Part shown: positions 48,158-57,767 of the stretch, piece by piece | Layout of the letters: each line of letters starts with the position of its first letter | Numbering within the stretch: the first letter of the stretch is position 1 | Assembly: GCF_003987145.1 (NCBI RefSeq) | Contig: NZ_PIPL01000001.1 | Coordinates: forward strand, 1,612,001-1,676,000 | Source of the DNA: Aliidiomarina minuta | GTDB taxonomy: Bacteria > Pseudomonadota > Gammaproteobacteria > Enterobacterales > Alteromonadaceae | Reading direction: 5' to 3' | DNA length: 64,000 bases | Notes under the pieces: model-generated | What the model saw: the letters and a program-made list of their open reading frames with translations, nothing else | Told to the model about the DNA's origin: nothing | The model's database searches: none | Position numbers and translations under genes: made by a program

Positions 48158-50011
48158 GTGCCAAAGAAGTTACTGGCCTGCATGGCTATTTTAATATTAA
48201 GCGCCTGTGGTAGCCAACCCGAGTCGCCCACTGATGATCCCGAAGCTACTCTTCCTGTGGCACCCGAACTCTTGCCTGCGGATTCTCCAGACCCTGACCA
48301 CTGGTTACAACAAGCTCGTCAGGCTGATCGCATCGCGGACCGTGAAGCTGCGCTGGTACATGCAGCGGCAGCTTTCTTTGAAAATGAACAGTGGCGACAT
48401 GGTGGTGTCGTATTAAGTCAGGTAGACACTCTGTCGTTAAGTAATCAGGACCTGCTGCATTATCGTTTGCAACGCGCCCGTCTGCAGATTCATTTTCAGC
48501 AGTGGGAAGAAGCCATTAATTCGCTGAGCGATATAGAACAACGCCTGCGTCAGCGCGAACAGCGACAGCTGGCTATGCAACTCCGCTATCAGGCTTATGC
48601 TGGGCAACAGCGCTACCTCAGTGCTGCTCGCCAGTTGGTTGAACTGCAACGCTACGACGACAATGATTACAGTCAATTAATCTGGAATAACCTGACACAG
48701 GTACCTGCCGATTACTGGCGCCAGGCCGTGCGCGAGCCCGATGAACAGATGCGCGGCTGGACCAGCCTGCTTACCCGCATCACGCAAGCGCTGGATCATA
48801 GAGAACCTGTAGCCGAAGCCCTGCAACGCTGGCAGAACAACTTTCACCGGCATCCGGCGAACACGCAAGTCAGCAATCTTCTGGAGCATCACTCCTGGTT
48901 ACAGGAACAACCACGTCGTATTGCTGTACTACTCCCTTTATCTGGCCAGTTTGCCAGCCAGGGCACTGCGGTTCGTGACGGTATACTGGCCGCATTAAGT
49001 AATGAACGTGATGAAGATGTCTTTTTCATTAATACCCAGGTAACCGATCCTGATGTTATCCAGCAAAAACTTTACGATGAAAATATTGAAGCTGTCATAG
49101 GCCCCTTAGATCGCGAATATTCTGAACGTCTGGCGGCTACTTTTAATGCTCACGACGAACCTCGCCCGTGGGTTCATATCTGGCTTAACCAACCACCATC
49201 TGATTACCAGCCTGCCGGCGATACCTTTTTTGCACTGGATGTAGATACCGAGGTACAGATGGCTACCGGCCACCTGCGTCAAAAAGGCTATCAGCAGGTA
49301 TTAATTCTGGGGCCGGATACTCAACGTGGACGCCAACTCAGCGGCCAGTTCGAACAACAGTGGCGCGACTACTTCGGAAACCACAGTACACGTGTAGGTC
49401 TGTACAGCTCCAGCACAGATATTCGCGACATTGTAGAAGAACGTCTGCACGTTACCGCGAGTAAACAACGTATTGCATTGATAGAGCGCACAGGCGGTGA
49501 CAAAGAGATTGAATCTGAAGCCCGTAGCCGCAATGACCTGGATGCTATTTTTCTGGTGGGCGATGCGACTCAGGCGCGATTACTGAAACCTTTCATAGAT
49601 ATGAGCATCAGTGCCTTTGCGCAAACCATTCCGGTGTATGCCACTTCTTCAGTGCACGAGCAAACCCAGGGCCGTAGCGAAAATGATTTAGACGGTATTA
49701 CTTTTTCTGAAGCACCCTGGCTACTGCCAGCACACGATTCAGAATATTTATTTAAACGTTTTGCTGAGCTGCGTTCAAACTGGACGCCTTCAACCCAACG
49801 ACTGATTGCTATGGGTTATGACAGTATGTTTTTGTTACCACGTTTAACCAGTATGAACTGGTTTCCTGGCTACAATCACGCTGGTTTAACTGGGCAATTG
49901 CGGATTCAGCAACATTCAGTGGTACGGGAGCTGGATTGGGCTACCTTTGATCAACATCAGATCAAGCTGGAGCCTGCCAATGAACACGAGGTCAACTGGG
50001 ACTTTTTATGA
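48158..50011 (+). CDS. lpoA: Outer membrane lipoprotein activator of PBP1A
   Basis: Lipoprotein that reaches from the outer membrane to stimulate the peptidoglycan synthase PBP1A. The start is placed at GTG 48158, giving a short lipoprotein signal with two lysines and lipobox LSAC (Cys 17); GTG 48149 is possible. The N-terminal half is helical TPR-like, the C-terminal half is a periplasmic-binding-protein fold starting RIAVLLPLSGQFASQG and containing VIGPLDRE, as in LpoA. Mature length fits the shorter LpoA forms. First gene of lpoA-yraN-diaA-dolP; the end overlaps yraN. Confidence 0.9.
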   Translation: MPKKLLACMAILILSACGSQPESPTDDPEATLPVAPELLPADSPDPDHWLQQARQADRIADREAALVHAAAAFFENEQWRHGGVVLSQVDTLSLSNQDLLHYRLQRARLQIHFQQWEEAINSLSDIEQRLRQREQRQLAMQLRYQAYAGQQRYLSAARQLVELQRYDDNDYSQLIWNNLTQVPADYWRQAVREPDEQMRGWTSLLTRITQALDHREPVAEALQRWQNNFHRHPANTQVSNLLEHHSWLQEQPRRIAVLLPLSGQFASQGTAVRDGILAALSNERDEDVFFINTQVTDPDVIQQKLYDENIEAVIGPLDREYSERLAATFNAHDEPRPWVHIWLNQPPSDYQPAGDTFFALDVDTEVQMATGHLRQKGYQQVLILGPDTQRGRQLSGQFEQQWRDYFGNHSTRVGLYSSSTDIRDIVEERLHVTASKQRIALIERTGGDKEIESEARSRNDLDAIFLVGDATQARLLKPFIDMSISAFAQTIPVYATSSVHEQTQGRSENDLDGITFSEAPWLLPAHDSEYLFKRFAELRSNWTPSTQRLIAMGYDSMFLLPRLTSMNWFPGYNHAGLTGQLRIQQHSVVRELDWATFDQHQIKLEPANEHEVNWDFL

Positions 50012-50330
50012 AAATAAAGCAGAAAGTTACCTGTGCCGTCAGGGGCTGACGCTGGTAGAACGCAACTTTCGCCTGAGTGGTGGCGAAATAGATTTAATTA
50101 TGCGGGATCAGGAGTTCTGGGTGTTTGTGGAAGTAAAATACCGCGCTGACAGCAGCACTGAACATCCGCTGGGGCAGATCCGTCACACTCAGCTAAGCCG
50201 AATTAAACGCAGCGCTAAAGTTTACCTTTATTCAAAAGGCCTATCCGAGTATCTTACGCCCTGTCGGTTTGATGTAGTCGCTATCACCGCGTATCCCGCC
50301 GATATTATCTGGCTACCAAATGCGTTTTAA
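49980..50330 (+). CDS. yraN: YraN/UPF0102 nuclease-like protein
   Basis: A 116-residue protein of the UPF0102 family with a restriction-endonuclease-like core: GGEIDLIM with the aspartate, and FVEVKYR with the Glu-x-Lys pair. The function in the cell is not established. The start is ATG 49980, inside the end of lpoA; an upstream start would add 11 residues. Followed at 18 bases by diaA. Confidence 0.9.
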   Translation: MNTRSTGTFYENKAESYLCRQGLTLVERNFRLSGGEIDLIMRDQEFWVFVEVKYRADSSTEHPLGQIRHTQLSRIKRSAKVYLYSKGLSEYLTPCRFDVVAITAYPADIIWLPNAF

Positions 50331-50348
50331 CCCAATCAGGAAGTAAGC

Positions 50349-50915
50349 ATGCAGGACTTATTGAAAAGCTACTACAGCGAAAGTATTCAAATTCAGGTTG
50401 CCGCTTCAGACAGTTTGCGGGACGTTCTGGTTCGCGCCACCGAGTTACTGGTAAACAGCCTTCTTGCTGGCCAGCGTGTATTCAGTTGTGGCGATGGCCA
50501 AAGCCTTCTGGTGGCCAACCATTTTGCGGATCTTTTATTGCAGGGCTCGGAGCTTGAACGCCCGCCCTTTCCAGCACTCGCATTAGGTGCCAGTCCCAGC
50601 CAGACATCGCAACTTGAATGCATATCCCGCCAGGTGACAGCAATTGGCAGCCAGGGTGACATTCTCGTAGCCTTTATCAGTGAAGAGCACTCAGAACGCG
50701 TTCACCAGGCTATGGAAGCCGCGCTTTCCCGGGAAATGACCATTATTGCTATTACCGGAACTGAATCCGGCGAAGCAACCGGTCTGCTGGGCCCTGAGGA
50801 TGTTGAAATACAAATCCCGGCGACAAACCCGGCACGTATTACCGAACAACAGCTTTTCATCAGCCATTTGTTATGCAATCTGATTGAACAACAGATATTT
50901 GGAGGCCACAGCTAA
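50349..50915 (+). CDS. diaA: DnaA initiator-associating protein DiaA (SIS domain)
   Basis: SIS-domain protein that in E. coli tetramerises and helps DnaA assemble at the origin. The 188-residue sequence has VFSCGDGQSLLVANHFA, the region equivalent to the phosphosugar loop (normally GNGGS), and ITEQQLFISHLLCNLIE near the end, as in DiaA. The related GmhA is possible from fold alone, but position after yraN and before dolP favours DiaA. Confidence 0.88.
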   Translation: MQDLLKSYYSESIQIQVAASDSLRDVLVRATELLVNSLLAGQRVFSCGDGQSLLVANHFADLLLQGSELERPPFPALALGASPSQTSQLECISRQVTAIGSQGDILVAFISEEHSERVHQAMEAALSREMTIIAITGTESGEATGLLGPEDVEIQIPATNPARITEQQLFISHLLCNLIEQQIFGGHS

Positions 50916-51478
50916 TGCTGCGTATTTTCTTTGTACTACTTGTAACTATGCCGCTTCTCAGTGGTTGTGCTGCCGTGGTAGTTGGTGGCGCTGTAGGCGC
51001 TGCTGTGGTTGCCAGTGACGGTCGCGGCGTAGGCACTCAGGTTGATGACCGGGGGCTTAGTATCAGAGCACAGGCTGCTATTGCGGATATTAAAGAGCTC
51101 GAAGCACAGCGGGTAAAGATATTGGCTTACAATGGCAATGTATTGCTTTACGGCCAGGTAGCCCAATCACGCCAGCGCGACATGGCGGCCCGGGCATTGC
51201 GCAACGTATCTGGGGTAAACAACATTTACAACCAACTCAGAATCGACGATGTTGCGTCACTTGGACAACGCACCCGCGACTCCATATTAACCAGCAGAGT
51301 ACACACAGCATTATTCACCGAACGGGACTTCGATACCTCGGCGGTTAAAGTGATCAGCGAAAATAATGAAGTCTTCTTAATTGGGATTTTAGATAGAGAA
51401 ACCGCCCAGGCCGTGATTGATATAGTCCGTAATATCAACGGCGTTGAGCGGGTGATCAATGTTATGCAGATAAACTAA
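50915..51478 (+). CDS. dolP: BON-domain outer membrane lipoprotein DolP
   Basis: A 187-residue lipoprotein with lipobox LLSGC (Cys 18) and two BON domains (about 45-112 and 122-187); the phrase GVNNIYNQL ends the first and GVERVINVMQI the second. DolP (YraP) binds anionic phospholipid at the outer membrane and supports BAM function and envelope integrity. Its start overlaps the diaA stop. It converges on sspB with six bases between stops. Confidence 0.92.
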   Translation: MLRIFFVLLVTMPLLSGCAAVVVGGAVGAAVVASDGRGVGTQVDDRGLSIRAQAAIADIKELEAQRVKILAYNGNVLLYGQVAQSRQRDMAARALRNVSGVNNIYNQLRIDDVASLGQRTRDSILTSRVHTALFTERDFDTSAVKVISENNEVFLIGILDRETAQAVIDIVRNINGVERVINVMQIN

Positions 51479-51484
51479 GAAAGG

Positions 51485-51958
51485 TTATTTTACGACCCGC
51501 AAATTAGGTTTACCTTTGCTTTTTGACGGTTCATCGGCACCGCTATCGTCATCCTGCACAGAGTACAGTTCTGCACTCTCGCGGCTTTCCACTTCGCCCT
51601 GAAATTCCAGGTCATGCTCAGAATGCGGGTCGAGACCAGGTTCCGGTTCAAAGATAGTACCCGCACCATTTTCCCGGGCATAGATCGCCATTACTGCCGC
51701 GATAGGTACCCATATTCGCTGTGGTACGCCACCAAAACGAGCTTCAAAACTAATCTGTTCCAGGTCCATGGAAAAGTTAACCACGGCTCCCGGATGTACA
51801 TTAAGTATGATCTGACCGTCCTGAACATGTTCCTGCGGCACTTCGACTGACGCATTGGTGGTGTCTACCACCAGGTGCGGCGTCATCTGATTATCCACCA
51901 GCCAGTCATACATAGCGCGCACCAGATAAGGGCGCTTTGGAGACATTTTGATATCCAT
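51485..51958 (-). CDS. sspB: ClpXP specificity factor SspB
   Basis: Adaptor that delivers ssrA-tagged proteins to ClpXP. RPYLVRAMYDWLVDN opens the folded domain; the acidic flexible tail ends in LRVVK, the peptide that docks on ClpX. I start at ATG 51956-51958, five bases after GGGAG; ATG 51970 would add four residues. It follows sspA at 14 bases, in the common sspAB order. Confidence 0.95.
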   Translation of the reverse strand: MDIKMSPKRPYLVRAMYDWLVDNQMTPHLVVDTTNASVEVPQEHVQDGQIILNVHPGAVVNFSMDLEQISFEARFGGVPQRIWVPIAAVMAIYARENGAGTIFEPEPGLDPHSEHDLEFQGEVESRESAELYSVQDDDSGADEPSKSKGKPNLRVVK

Positions 51959-51972
51959 GCGATCTCCCATGC

Positions 51973-52611
51973 TTATTTCATATGCGCGAGTTCACGCTCG
52001 GCTTCTGTTAGCGATTTCTGGAAGGAATCACGTTCAAATAAACGTACCATATAGCGTTTGATTTCTTTCGCCGCTGGTCCTTCCAACTCAATTTTATATT
52101 GTGGCAAACGCCACAATAACGGAGCAAGATAACAATCGACCAGGCTAAATTCTTCACTCATAAAGTAATCATTTTCAGCAAACAGCGGAGACAGTGCTAA
52201 TAAACCTTCACTCAGCTCCTGACGAGCCTGATTCGCTTCTTTGTTGGTGCCTTTCAGAATGCTACTTGCCAGTGAATACCAGTCGCGCTCGATGCGATAC
52301 ATCATTAAGCGACTGTTGCCCCGGGCAACGGGATAAACAGGCATCAGTGGTGGATGCGGAAAACGTTCATCCAGATATTCCATGATGATTTTTGCGTTGT
52401 ATAACACAAGCTCACGGTCAACTAGTGTAGGCACTGCGTCCGGATAAGGGTTTAACTGCAGTAGATCTTCAGGTCTGTTATCACCATCTACAAAGCTAAT
52501 TTCAACACCCACGCCTTTCTCAGCCAGCACAATGCGAGCCTGATGACTGAATAAATCATCTTTACCTGAATACAGGGTCATTACCGAACGTTTATTGGCA
52601 GCTACAGCCAT
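51973..52611 (-). CDS. sspA: Stringent starvation protein A
   Basis: GST-fold protein that binds RNA polymerase in stationary phase. The start MAVAANKRSVMTLYSG at 52611 matches homologues and has GGAG upstream; a longer frame adds seven residues. Phrases MEYLDERFPHPPLMPVYPVA (split: MEYLDERFPH, PPLMPVYPVA) and FSLVDCYLAPLLWRLP are nearly identical to E. coli. It lacks glutathione-transferase activity in characterised members. Confidence 0.97.
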   Translation of the reverse strand: MAVAANKRSVMTLYSGKDDLFSHQARIVLAEKGVGVEISFVDGDNRPEDLLQLNPYPDAVPTLVDRELVLYNAKIIMEYLDERFPHPPLMPVYPVARGNSRLMMYRIERDWYSLASSILKGTNKEANQARQELSEGLLALSPLFAENDYFMSEEFSLVDCYLAPLLWRLPQYKIELEGPAAKEIKRYMVRLFERDSFQKSLTEAERELAHMK

Positions 52612-52640
52612 GATTTTCTCCAGTTTATGCAAACAGCAAA

Positions 52641-52659
52641 GGGGGCGAACATCGCCCCC
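52641..52659 (-). terminator. Terminator between petC and sspA
   Basis: On the minus strand GGGGGCG and CGCCCCC pair around ATGTT, followed by TTTGCTGTTT. It ends the petABC transcript upstream of sspA. Confidence 0.8.
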
Positions 52660-52689
52660 AGTTTTAGATGGTACCTACTGAGACTCTGA

Positions 52690-53421
52690 CTACTTAATGT
52701 CGCGCCAGAACTCACGTTTAAGCAGGATGGTCAGAATCAGGAATACCAGCAGGAAACCTATTACAAAATAGCCCATACGCTGACGTTCCAGTATCATTGG
52801 CTCGCCGGTATAAACCAGGAAGTTGGTTAAATCAAGCATCGCCTGATCGAACTCTTCCGGGCTCATTGTACCATTTCCATCAGAGCGAATGCCGACATAA
52901 ACGTCCGTCATCTCCCCATCTACCATACGGCGTTCATGGGTTCTGCGTGGTGTACCCTGCAATTCTTCCATAACGTGAGGCATGCCCACGTTTTCAAAAA
53001 TTGCATTGTTCACACCAAAGGGACGTTCGTCGTCAGCGTAAAAAGAACGTAGATAAGTATAGATCCAATCTGCGCCACGAACACGGGCAACCATGGTCAG
53101 GTCAGGAGGGGTTAAACCAAACCATTCACCTGAAGCTTCTGGATCTATAGCCGACGTAATATGGCCGCCTGAGTCATTGGTGAACTGCAGCAATTCTTCG
53201 CCCAATTCAACTGGAATATCCAGGTCTTCAAAGGTACGTGAATAACGCTGATACTGGGTTGCATGGCAACCCAGACAATAGTTCATATAAAGCTGCGCAC
53301 CGCGCTGCAATGACTCATTGTCACGCAAATCGTAATCAGCCTTATCCAGGGGGCCACTGTAGCCAGCTGCGAAAGCAGCTGACGGCAGTAACAGAGCGAA
53401 TAAAAGTATTAATTTTTTCAT
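52690..53421 (-). CDS. petC: Cytochrome c1 of the bc1 complex
   Basis: Haem-bearing subunit of ubiquinol-cytochrome c reductase. A signal peptide ends AFAA (about residue 19); the haem site is CLGCH, and a C-terminal membrane anchor lies at about 217-236. GMPHVM likely supplies the methionine ligand region. Start is ATG 53421; a GTG one codon upstream is also possible. It overlaps the petB stop by one base. Confidence 0.96.
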   Translation of the reverse strand: MKKLILLFALLLPSAAFAAGYSGPLDKADYDLRDNESLQRGAQLYMNYCLGCHATQYQRYSRTFEDLDIPVELGEELLQFTNDSGGHITSAIDPEASGEWFGLTPPDLTMVARVRGADWIYTYLRSFYADDERPFGVNNAIFENVGMPHVMEELQGTPRRTHERRMVDGEMTDVYVGIRSDGNGTMSPEEFDQAMLDLTNFLVYTGEPMILERQRMGYFVIGFLLVFLILTILLKREFWRDIK

Positions 53422-54683
53422 CACTTAGTCAACCTCTCTGGCAATGGCTTGATCCGCTCATTCTTACTGTAGAACCACAGGAAGATAAAGAACGCGAAAT
53501 ACAGGAACGTGAAGATCCGAGCCAGTATCGTATACAGGTCTGTTGCAGGCATAGCACCCAGGTAACCCAGGAATACAAAGCTGATAGCAAAGACTGTCAG
53601 GTTCGCTTTATGCAAACCACTACGATAGCGAACAGAACGCGCACGACCACGATCAAACCAAGGCATCAGGAACAGCATCACAATAGCCAGGAACATTAGT
53701 ATGACACCGCCCAGCTTATCAGGAACTGCCCGTAAGATGGCGTAGAACGGTGTGAAATACCAGACCGGAGCAATATGCTCTGGCGTTCTCATTGGATCCG
53801 CAGCTTGGAAGTTTGGCGGTTCCAGGAAGAAACCTCCCATGGTTGGTGCATAGAAAATCACCAGCGCAAAGAAAATCAGGAACACCGCAAGGCCAACCAA
53901 ATCTTTCACCGTGTAGTACGGGTGGAAAGGTATGGCATCAACAATGTCTTTTTTACTCGTATAACGCTCATGGAATTCGAACGGCGGTTTCTCGTCGTCT
54001 GGCACTGAACCTTTGGGTTTCTTATTATCCACCCCATCCGGGTTGTTTGAGCCCACCTCATGCAAGGCAATCAGATGCAGGAATACCAGAATAACCAGAA
54101 CCAGTGGCAATGCAATAACATGCAGCGCAAAGAATCGGTTCAAAGTAGCACCGGAAATAACGTAGTCACCACGAATCCAGGTAGTCAGGTCGTCACCGAT
54201 AATTGGAATGGCACCAAACAGGGATATGATTACCTGGGCACCCCAGAATGACATCTGCCCCCAAGGCAACAAATAACCCATAAAGGCTTCTGCCATTAAC
54301 ACCAGGAAGATTAACATGCCGAAAATCCACAGCAGTTCACGCGGTTTCTGGTACGAACCGTACATTAGTCCCCGGAACATGTGCAGATAGACCACCACGA
54401 AGAATGCAGAAGCTCCGGTAGAATGCATATAACGCAGCAGCCAGCCGTATTCCACATCACGCATGATGTATTCAATAGAAGCGAAAGCGCCTTCAGCGCT
54501 TGGGTTGTAACTCATCGTCAGCCAGATACCAGTAACGATCTGGTTTACCAGCACAATCAGTGCCAGTGAACCCATGATGTACCAAAAGTTAAAGTTTTTC
54601 GGTGCTGGGTATTGAGTGACGTGAAGTTTAAGCGTGTTGCTAATCGGCAACCGCTCATCTATCCAGTTCATTAAGCGTGACAT
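53421..54683 (-). CDS. petB: Cytochrome b of the bc1 complex
   Basis: Eight-helix membrane subunit that holds the two b haems and the quinone sites. Haem-ligand histidines lie in the HSTGASAFF and RFFALHVIALP helices; GYLLPWGQMSFWGA and the quinol-site PEHIAPVWYF (the PEWY-type motif) are present. Length 420. Overlaps petA by one base. Confidence 0.98.
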   Translation of the reverse strand: MSRLMNWIDERLPISNTLKLHVTQYPAPKNFNFWYIMGSLALIVLVNQIVTGIWLTMSYNPSAEGAFASIEYIMRDVEYGWLLRYMHSTGASAFFVVVYLHMFRGLMYGSYQKPRELLWIFGMLIFLVLMAEAFMGYLLPWGQMSFWGAQVIISLFGAIPIIGDDLTTWIRGDYVISGATLNRFFALHVIALPLVLVILVFLHLIALHEVGSNNPDGVDNKKPKGSVPDDEKPPFEFHERYTSKKDIVDAIPFHPYYTVKDLVGLAVFLIFFALVIFYAPTMGGFFLEPPNFQAADPMRTPEHIAPVWYFTPFYAILRAVPDKLGGVILMFLAIVMLFLMPWFDRGRARSVRYRSGLHKANLTVFAISFVFLGYLGAMPATDLYTILARIFTFLYFAFFIFLWFYSKNERIKPLPERLTK

Positions 54684-55270
54684 TATGCTGCCTCCCCGTC
54701 TTCACCAACCAGAATAGTTTCATCATCAATAAAGTAATGAGGAGGTACTACCAGATTTGTTGGCGCCGGAACACCCTGAAATACACGCCCTGAAATATCA
54801 AAGCGGGAACCGTGACAAGGGCAGAAAAAGCCGGAGTCTACGCCATCCATCGCACCAAAATTACGAGGTAAAAACTGAGGTGAGCAACCTAAATGGGTAC
54901 AGATACCAACAGCCACAAACCACTCAGGGTCACGAGAACGGTGACGGTTTCTAGCGTATTCGGGTTGCTGGGGCTGTTCAGAATCAGGATCACGAAGGCG
55001 CTCTTCGATCACCTCAAGGCTTTCTAACATTTCAGGTGTACGACGAATAACCCATACAGGGCTTCCCCGCCATTCACTTCTGACTAACTGACCCGGCTCT
55101 ATCTTATCAATCTTTACTTCTACTGGGGCACCAGCAATGCGAGCTCTCGCACTTGGATTCCAGGAAGCAATGAAAGGCACGGCAACAGCTACCGCTCCGG
55201 CTCCACCAACTACCGATGTAGCGACAGTCAGAAACCGACGGCGGCCTTTATCTACAGGCGCATTGCTCAT
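54683..55270 (-). CDS. petA: Rieske iron-sulphur subunit of the bc1 complex
   Basis: 2Fe-2S subunit that passes electrons from quinol to cytochrome c1. The N-terminus has a twin-arginine-type signal-anchor (KGRRRFLTVAT), then a flexible hinge and the Rieske domain with CTHLGC and CPCHGS cluster ligands. Length 195 is normal. First gene of petABC, downstream of rpsI but with a strong terminator between. Confidence 0.97.
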   Translation of the reverse strand: MSNAPVDKGRRRFLTVATSVVGGAGAVAVAVPFIASWNPSARARIAGAPVEVKIDKIEPGQLVRSEWRGSPVWVIRRTPEMLESLEVIEERLRDPDSEQPQQPEYARNRHRSRDPEWFVAVGICTHLGCSPQFLPRNFGAMDGVDSGFFCPCHGSRFDISGRVFQGVPAPTNLVVPPHYFIDDETILVGEDGEAA

Positions 55271-55474
55271 CCATTTATCTCCAGTTTTGGACGCTAGACG
55301 GAGGCTTCCGCAGCGAAAAACTAATTTTATAATGACAAATTTATCAGGGCGATCATAAAGAAAACCCCTCCAATTTACAAGGCTACATAGTGCTTTGTGG
55401 GTAGCTTATTTATGCTTTTGCCTCAGCTCTGGCGCCACTGTGTGGCATTGCGGCTGAAGACTGGAAGGCAGGTA

Positions 55475-55505
55475 CAAAAAAACCGCGCCGAAGCGCGGTT
55501 TTTGC
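55475..55505 (-). terminator. Terminator after rpsI
   Basis: CCGCGC and GCGCGG around CGAA, with A and T runs at both sides; directly downstream of rpsI. Confidence 0.9.
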
Positions 55506-55523
55506 AGTGTCCGCAGACGAAAC

Positions 55524-55916
55524 TTAACGTTTCGAGAACTGAGGACGCTTACGTGCTTTATGCAGACCAACTTTCTTACGCTCAACCTGACGAGCATCAC
55601 GAGTAACATAACCAGCTTTACGCAGGTCGCCTCGCAGTGTTTCATCATATTGCATCAGTGCACGGGTGATACCGTGACGGATAGCGCCAGCCTGACCAGT
55701 TGTACCACCACCGCTTACGGTGACGTAGAGGTCAAACTTTTCAGTCATTTCTAACAGTTCAAGTGGTTGACGAACAACCATACGAGCTGTTTCACGACCG
55801 AAGTACTCTTCAAGAGAACGTTGGTTTACTTTAATGTCGCCTTTACCTGGACGCAGGAAAACGCGCGCAGTCGAGTTCTTGCGACGACCGGTACCGTAGT
55901 ATTGATTATCTGCCAT
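55524..55916 (-). CDS. rpsI: 30S ribosomal protein S9
   Basis: Small-subunit protein near the P site; the C-terminal tail ends KRPQFSKR, which touches the P-site tRNA. The start is ATG 55914-55916 (MADNQYYGTGRRK), nine bases after GGAG; ATG 55922 lies too close to it. Follows rplM at 17 bases. Confidence 0.98.
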   Translation of the reverse strand: MADNQYYGTGRRKNSTARVFLRPGKGDIKVNQRSLEEYFGRETARMVVRQPLELLEMTEKFDLYVTVSGGGTTGQAGAIRHGITRALMQYDETLRGDLRKAGYVTRDARQVERKKVGLHKARKRPQFSKR

Positions 55917-55933
55917 TTTCATCTGCTCCGTAA

Positions 55934-56362
55934 TTAAATATCAAGGGTTTGAGGCTGTTGAGCAATATGGCTATGCTCTGGGCCCGCATACACTTTCAGC
56001 TTACGGAACATGGCACGACCAAGAGGACCTCTTGGCAGCATACCTTTAACCGCTTTCTCGATGATCATTTCAGGCTTCTTAGCCTGTAATTTCTCAAAGC
56101 TGATGGACTTTATGCCACCAGGGAAACCACTGTGTGAGTAGTAAAGCTTATCGGTCGTTTTAGCACCGGTCACTGTTACTTTCTCAGCATTGATAACAAT
56201 GATGTAATCACCAGTGTCAACGTGCGGTGTGTATTCTGGCTTGTGCTTGCCACGTAGGCGAAGTGCGATTTCAGTGGCCAGACGACCCAGAGTTTTATCA
56301 GCGGCGTCTACCACATACCAGTCGCGCTTTACGCTTTCCGGCTTAGCTACAAAAGTTTTCAT
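55934..56362 (-). CDS. rplM: 50S ribosomal protein L13
   Basis: Large-subunit assembly protein of 142 residues, with WYVVDAADKTLGRLA near the start and GMLPRGPLGR. First gene of the rplM-rpsI operon; a promoter lies about 140 bases upstream, leaving a leader of roughly 130 bases in which L13 autoregulation may act. Confidence 0.98.
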   Translation of the reverse strand: MKTFVAKPESVKRDWYVVDAADKTLGRLATEIALRLRGKHKPEYTPHVDTGDYIIVINAEKVTVTGAKTTDKLYYSHSGFPGGIKSISFEKLQAKKPEMIIEKAVKGMLPRGPLGRAMFRKLKVYAGPEHSHIAQQPQTLDI

Positions 56363-56499
56363 GACTTCTCATACCCAATTAAAATAAGTTCCACTAAGTA
56401 GATAAGTTCCGGGCTTCCCCGCGAATTATCAATAAAATAACGGCCAGTGACTCCCTGATTTCAGAAAGTACGCACTGCCGGTAACGGTGGGCGACGCGG

Positions 56500-56529
56500 A
56501 TTATACATGCTTTGCGGTTGCTTTTTCAA
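56500..56529 (-). promoter_or_regulatory. Promoter of rplM-rpsI
   Basis: TTGAAA and TATAAT with an 18-base spacer on the minus strand, just downstream of the zapE stop. The -10 is a perfect consensus. Confidence 0.75.
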
Positions 56530-56534
56530 CACTA

Positions 56535-57644
56535 TTACGCAAGATGTTCGCGAGCCAGGTATTCCTGCGACTGCATTTCTTGCAAACGGCTGATGCAGCG
56601 CTTAAATTCAAAGCTCAGACGACCGCCCTGATAGAGCTCGGTTAAAGGCACTTCTGCCGACATAATCAGCTTTACATGACGCTCATAAAATTCATCTACC
56701 AGCGCAATAAAACGCCGCGCAGTATCTTCATTGTCTGCCCCCATCACCTTGACATCACTGACTAGCACCGCGTGATACATACAAGCAATCTCCATATAGT
56801 CCAGCTGGCTGCGAGGACCTCCGCAAAGCGCCTGAAAGTCAAACATGGCGACGTCATCGGCCTCCATACGCGTGGCAATCTGGCGGCCATTAATTTCAAT
56901 AGGAGCATCAATAGAATGCGCTTTATGGTCAGGCGACAGCTGGTTAAAGTAGGTCAGTAAGTTTTTATCTGCCGCTTCATCTAAAGGCGAATGGAAAATT
57001 TCCGCCTGAGTCAGAGTACGCAGGCGATAATCAATACCACCGTCGACGTTAACTACTTCGCAGTGTTTTTTGATTAACTCTATAGCGGGTTCAAAACGTG
57101 CCCGTTGCAGACCATTTTTATACAATTCGTCCGGTACGATATTGGAGGTTGCCACTAACACCACATCACGCTTAAATAATTCCTGCATGAGCGTGCCCAG
57201 TAGCATCGCATCGGTAATGTCCTGCACAAAAAACTCGTCGAAACAAAGCACCTGTGCTTCACTCGCTAACTTCTCGGCAATCAGAGGTAAAGGATCGGAA
57301 CGCCCTTTAAGCAGCTTGAGTTCTTCATGCACACGGTGCATAAAGCGATGAAAATGAATGCGCATTTTATTTTCAAAAGGCAGCGCATTGTAGAAGGTAT
57401 CTACCAAATAAGTTTTACCCCGGCCAACGCCGCCCCAGAAATAGAGTCCACGTATCTGATTTTTACTTTTGCTGGCTGAGAAAAATTTACTTAAGCTGGC
57501 AAGTAATCCGCTCTTCTCTGTAGCCCGATGTTCGACAAGGTCATCGTATAATCGCTGCAAATGATCAACGGCCTGCGCCTGCGCTGCGTCTTTCTGGAAA
57601 CCCGAAGTTTGTAAATCACGCTGATAAAGTTGTTTAGGTGTCAT
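56535..57644 (-). CDS. zapE: Cell division ATPase ZapE (AFG1 family)
   Basis: AAA-type ATPase linked to Z-ring behaviour under stress in E. coli. Walker A is WGGVGRGKTYL, Walker B is LCFDEFFVQD, and LVATSNIVPDELY is the family's sensor block. The start is set at ATG 57644 (MTPKQLYQRDL), as in homologues; a GTG at 57659 preceded by AGG is possible. Length 369. Divergent from zapG. Confidence 0.93.
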   Translation of the reverse strand: MTPKQLYQRDLQTSGFQKDAAQAQAVDHLQRLYDDLVEHRATEKSGLLASLSKFFSASKSKNQIRGLYFWGGVGRGKTYLVDTFYNALPFENKMRIHFHRFMHRVHEELKLLKGRSDPLPLIAEKLASEAQVLCFDEFFVQDITDAMLLGTLMQELFKRDVVLVATSNIVPDELYKNGLQRARFEPAIELIKKHCEVVNVDGGIDYRLRTLTQAEIFHSPLDEAADKNLLTYFNQLSPDHKAHSIDAPIEINGRQIATRMEADDVAMFDFQALCGGPRSQLDYMEIACMYHAVLVSDVKVMGADNEDTARRFIALVDEFYERHVKLIMSAEVPLTELYQGGRLSFEFKRCISRLQEMQSQEYLAREHLA

Positions 57645-57767
57645 CACTGCGCTTACCACTGCCTCATTACAAAAATCTGACTGTTGATATGGTTAAACCA
57701 TGGTATCATTATCTCAGGTTCAGGGATACGCAGAGCGCGTGTCAGTAAGCATTTTGGAGGCATTGAT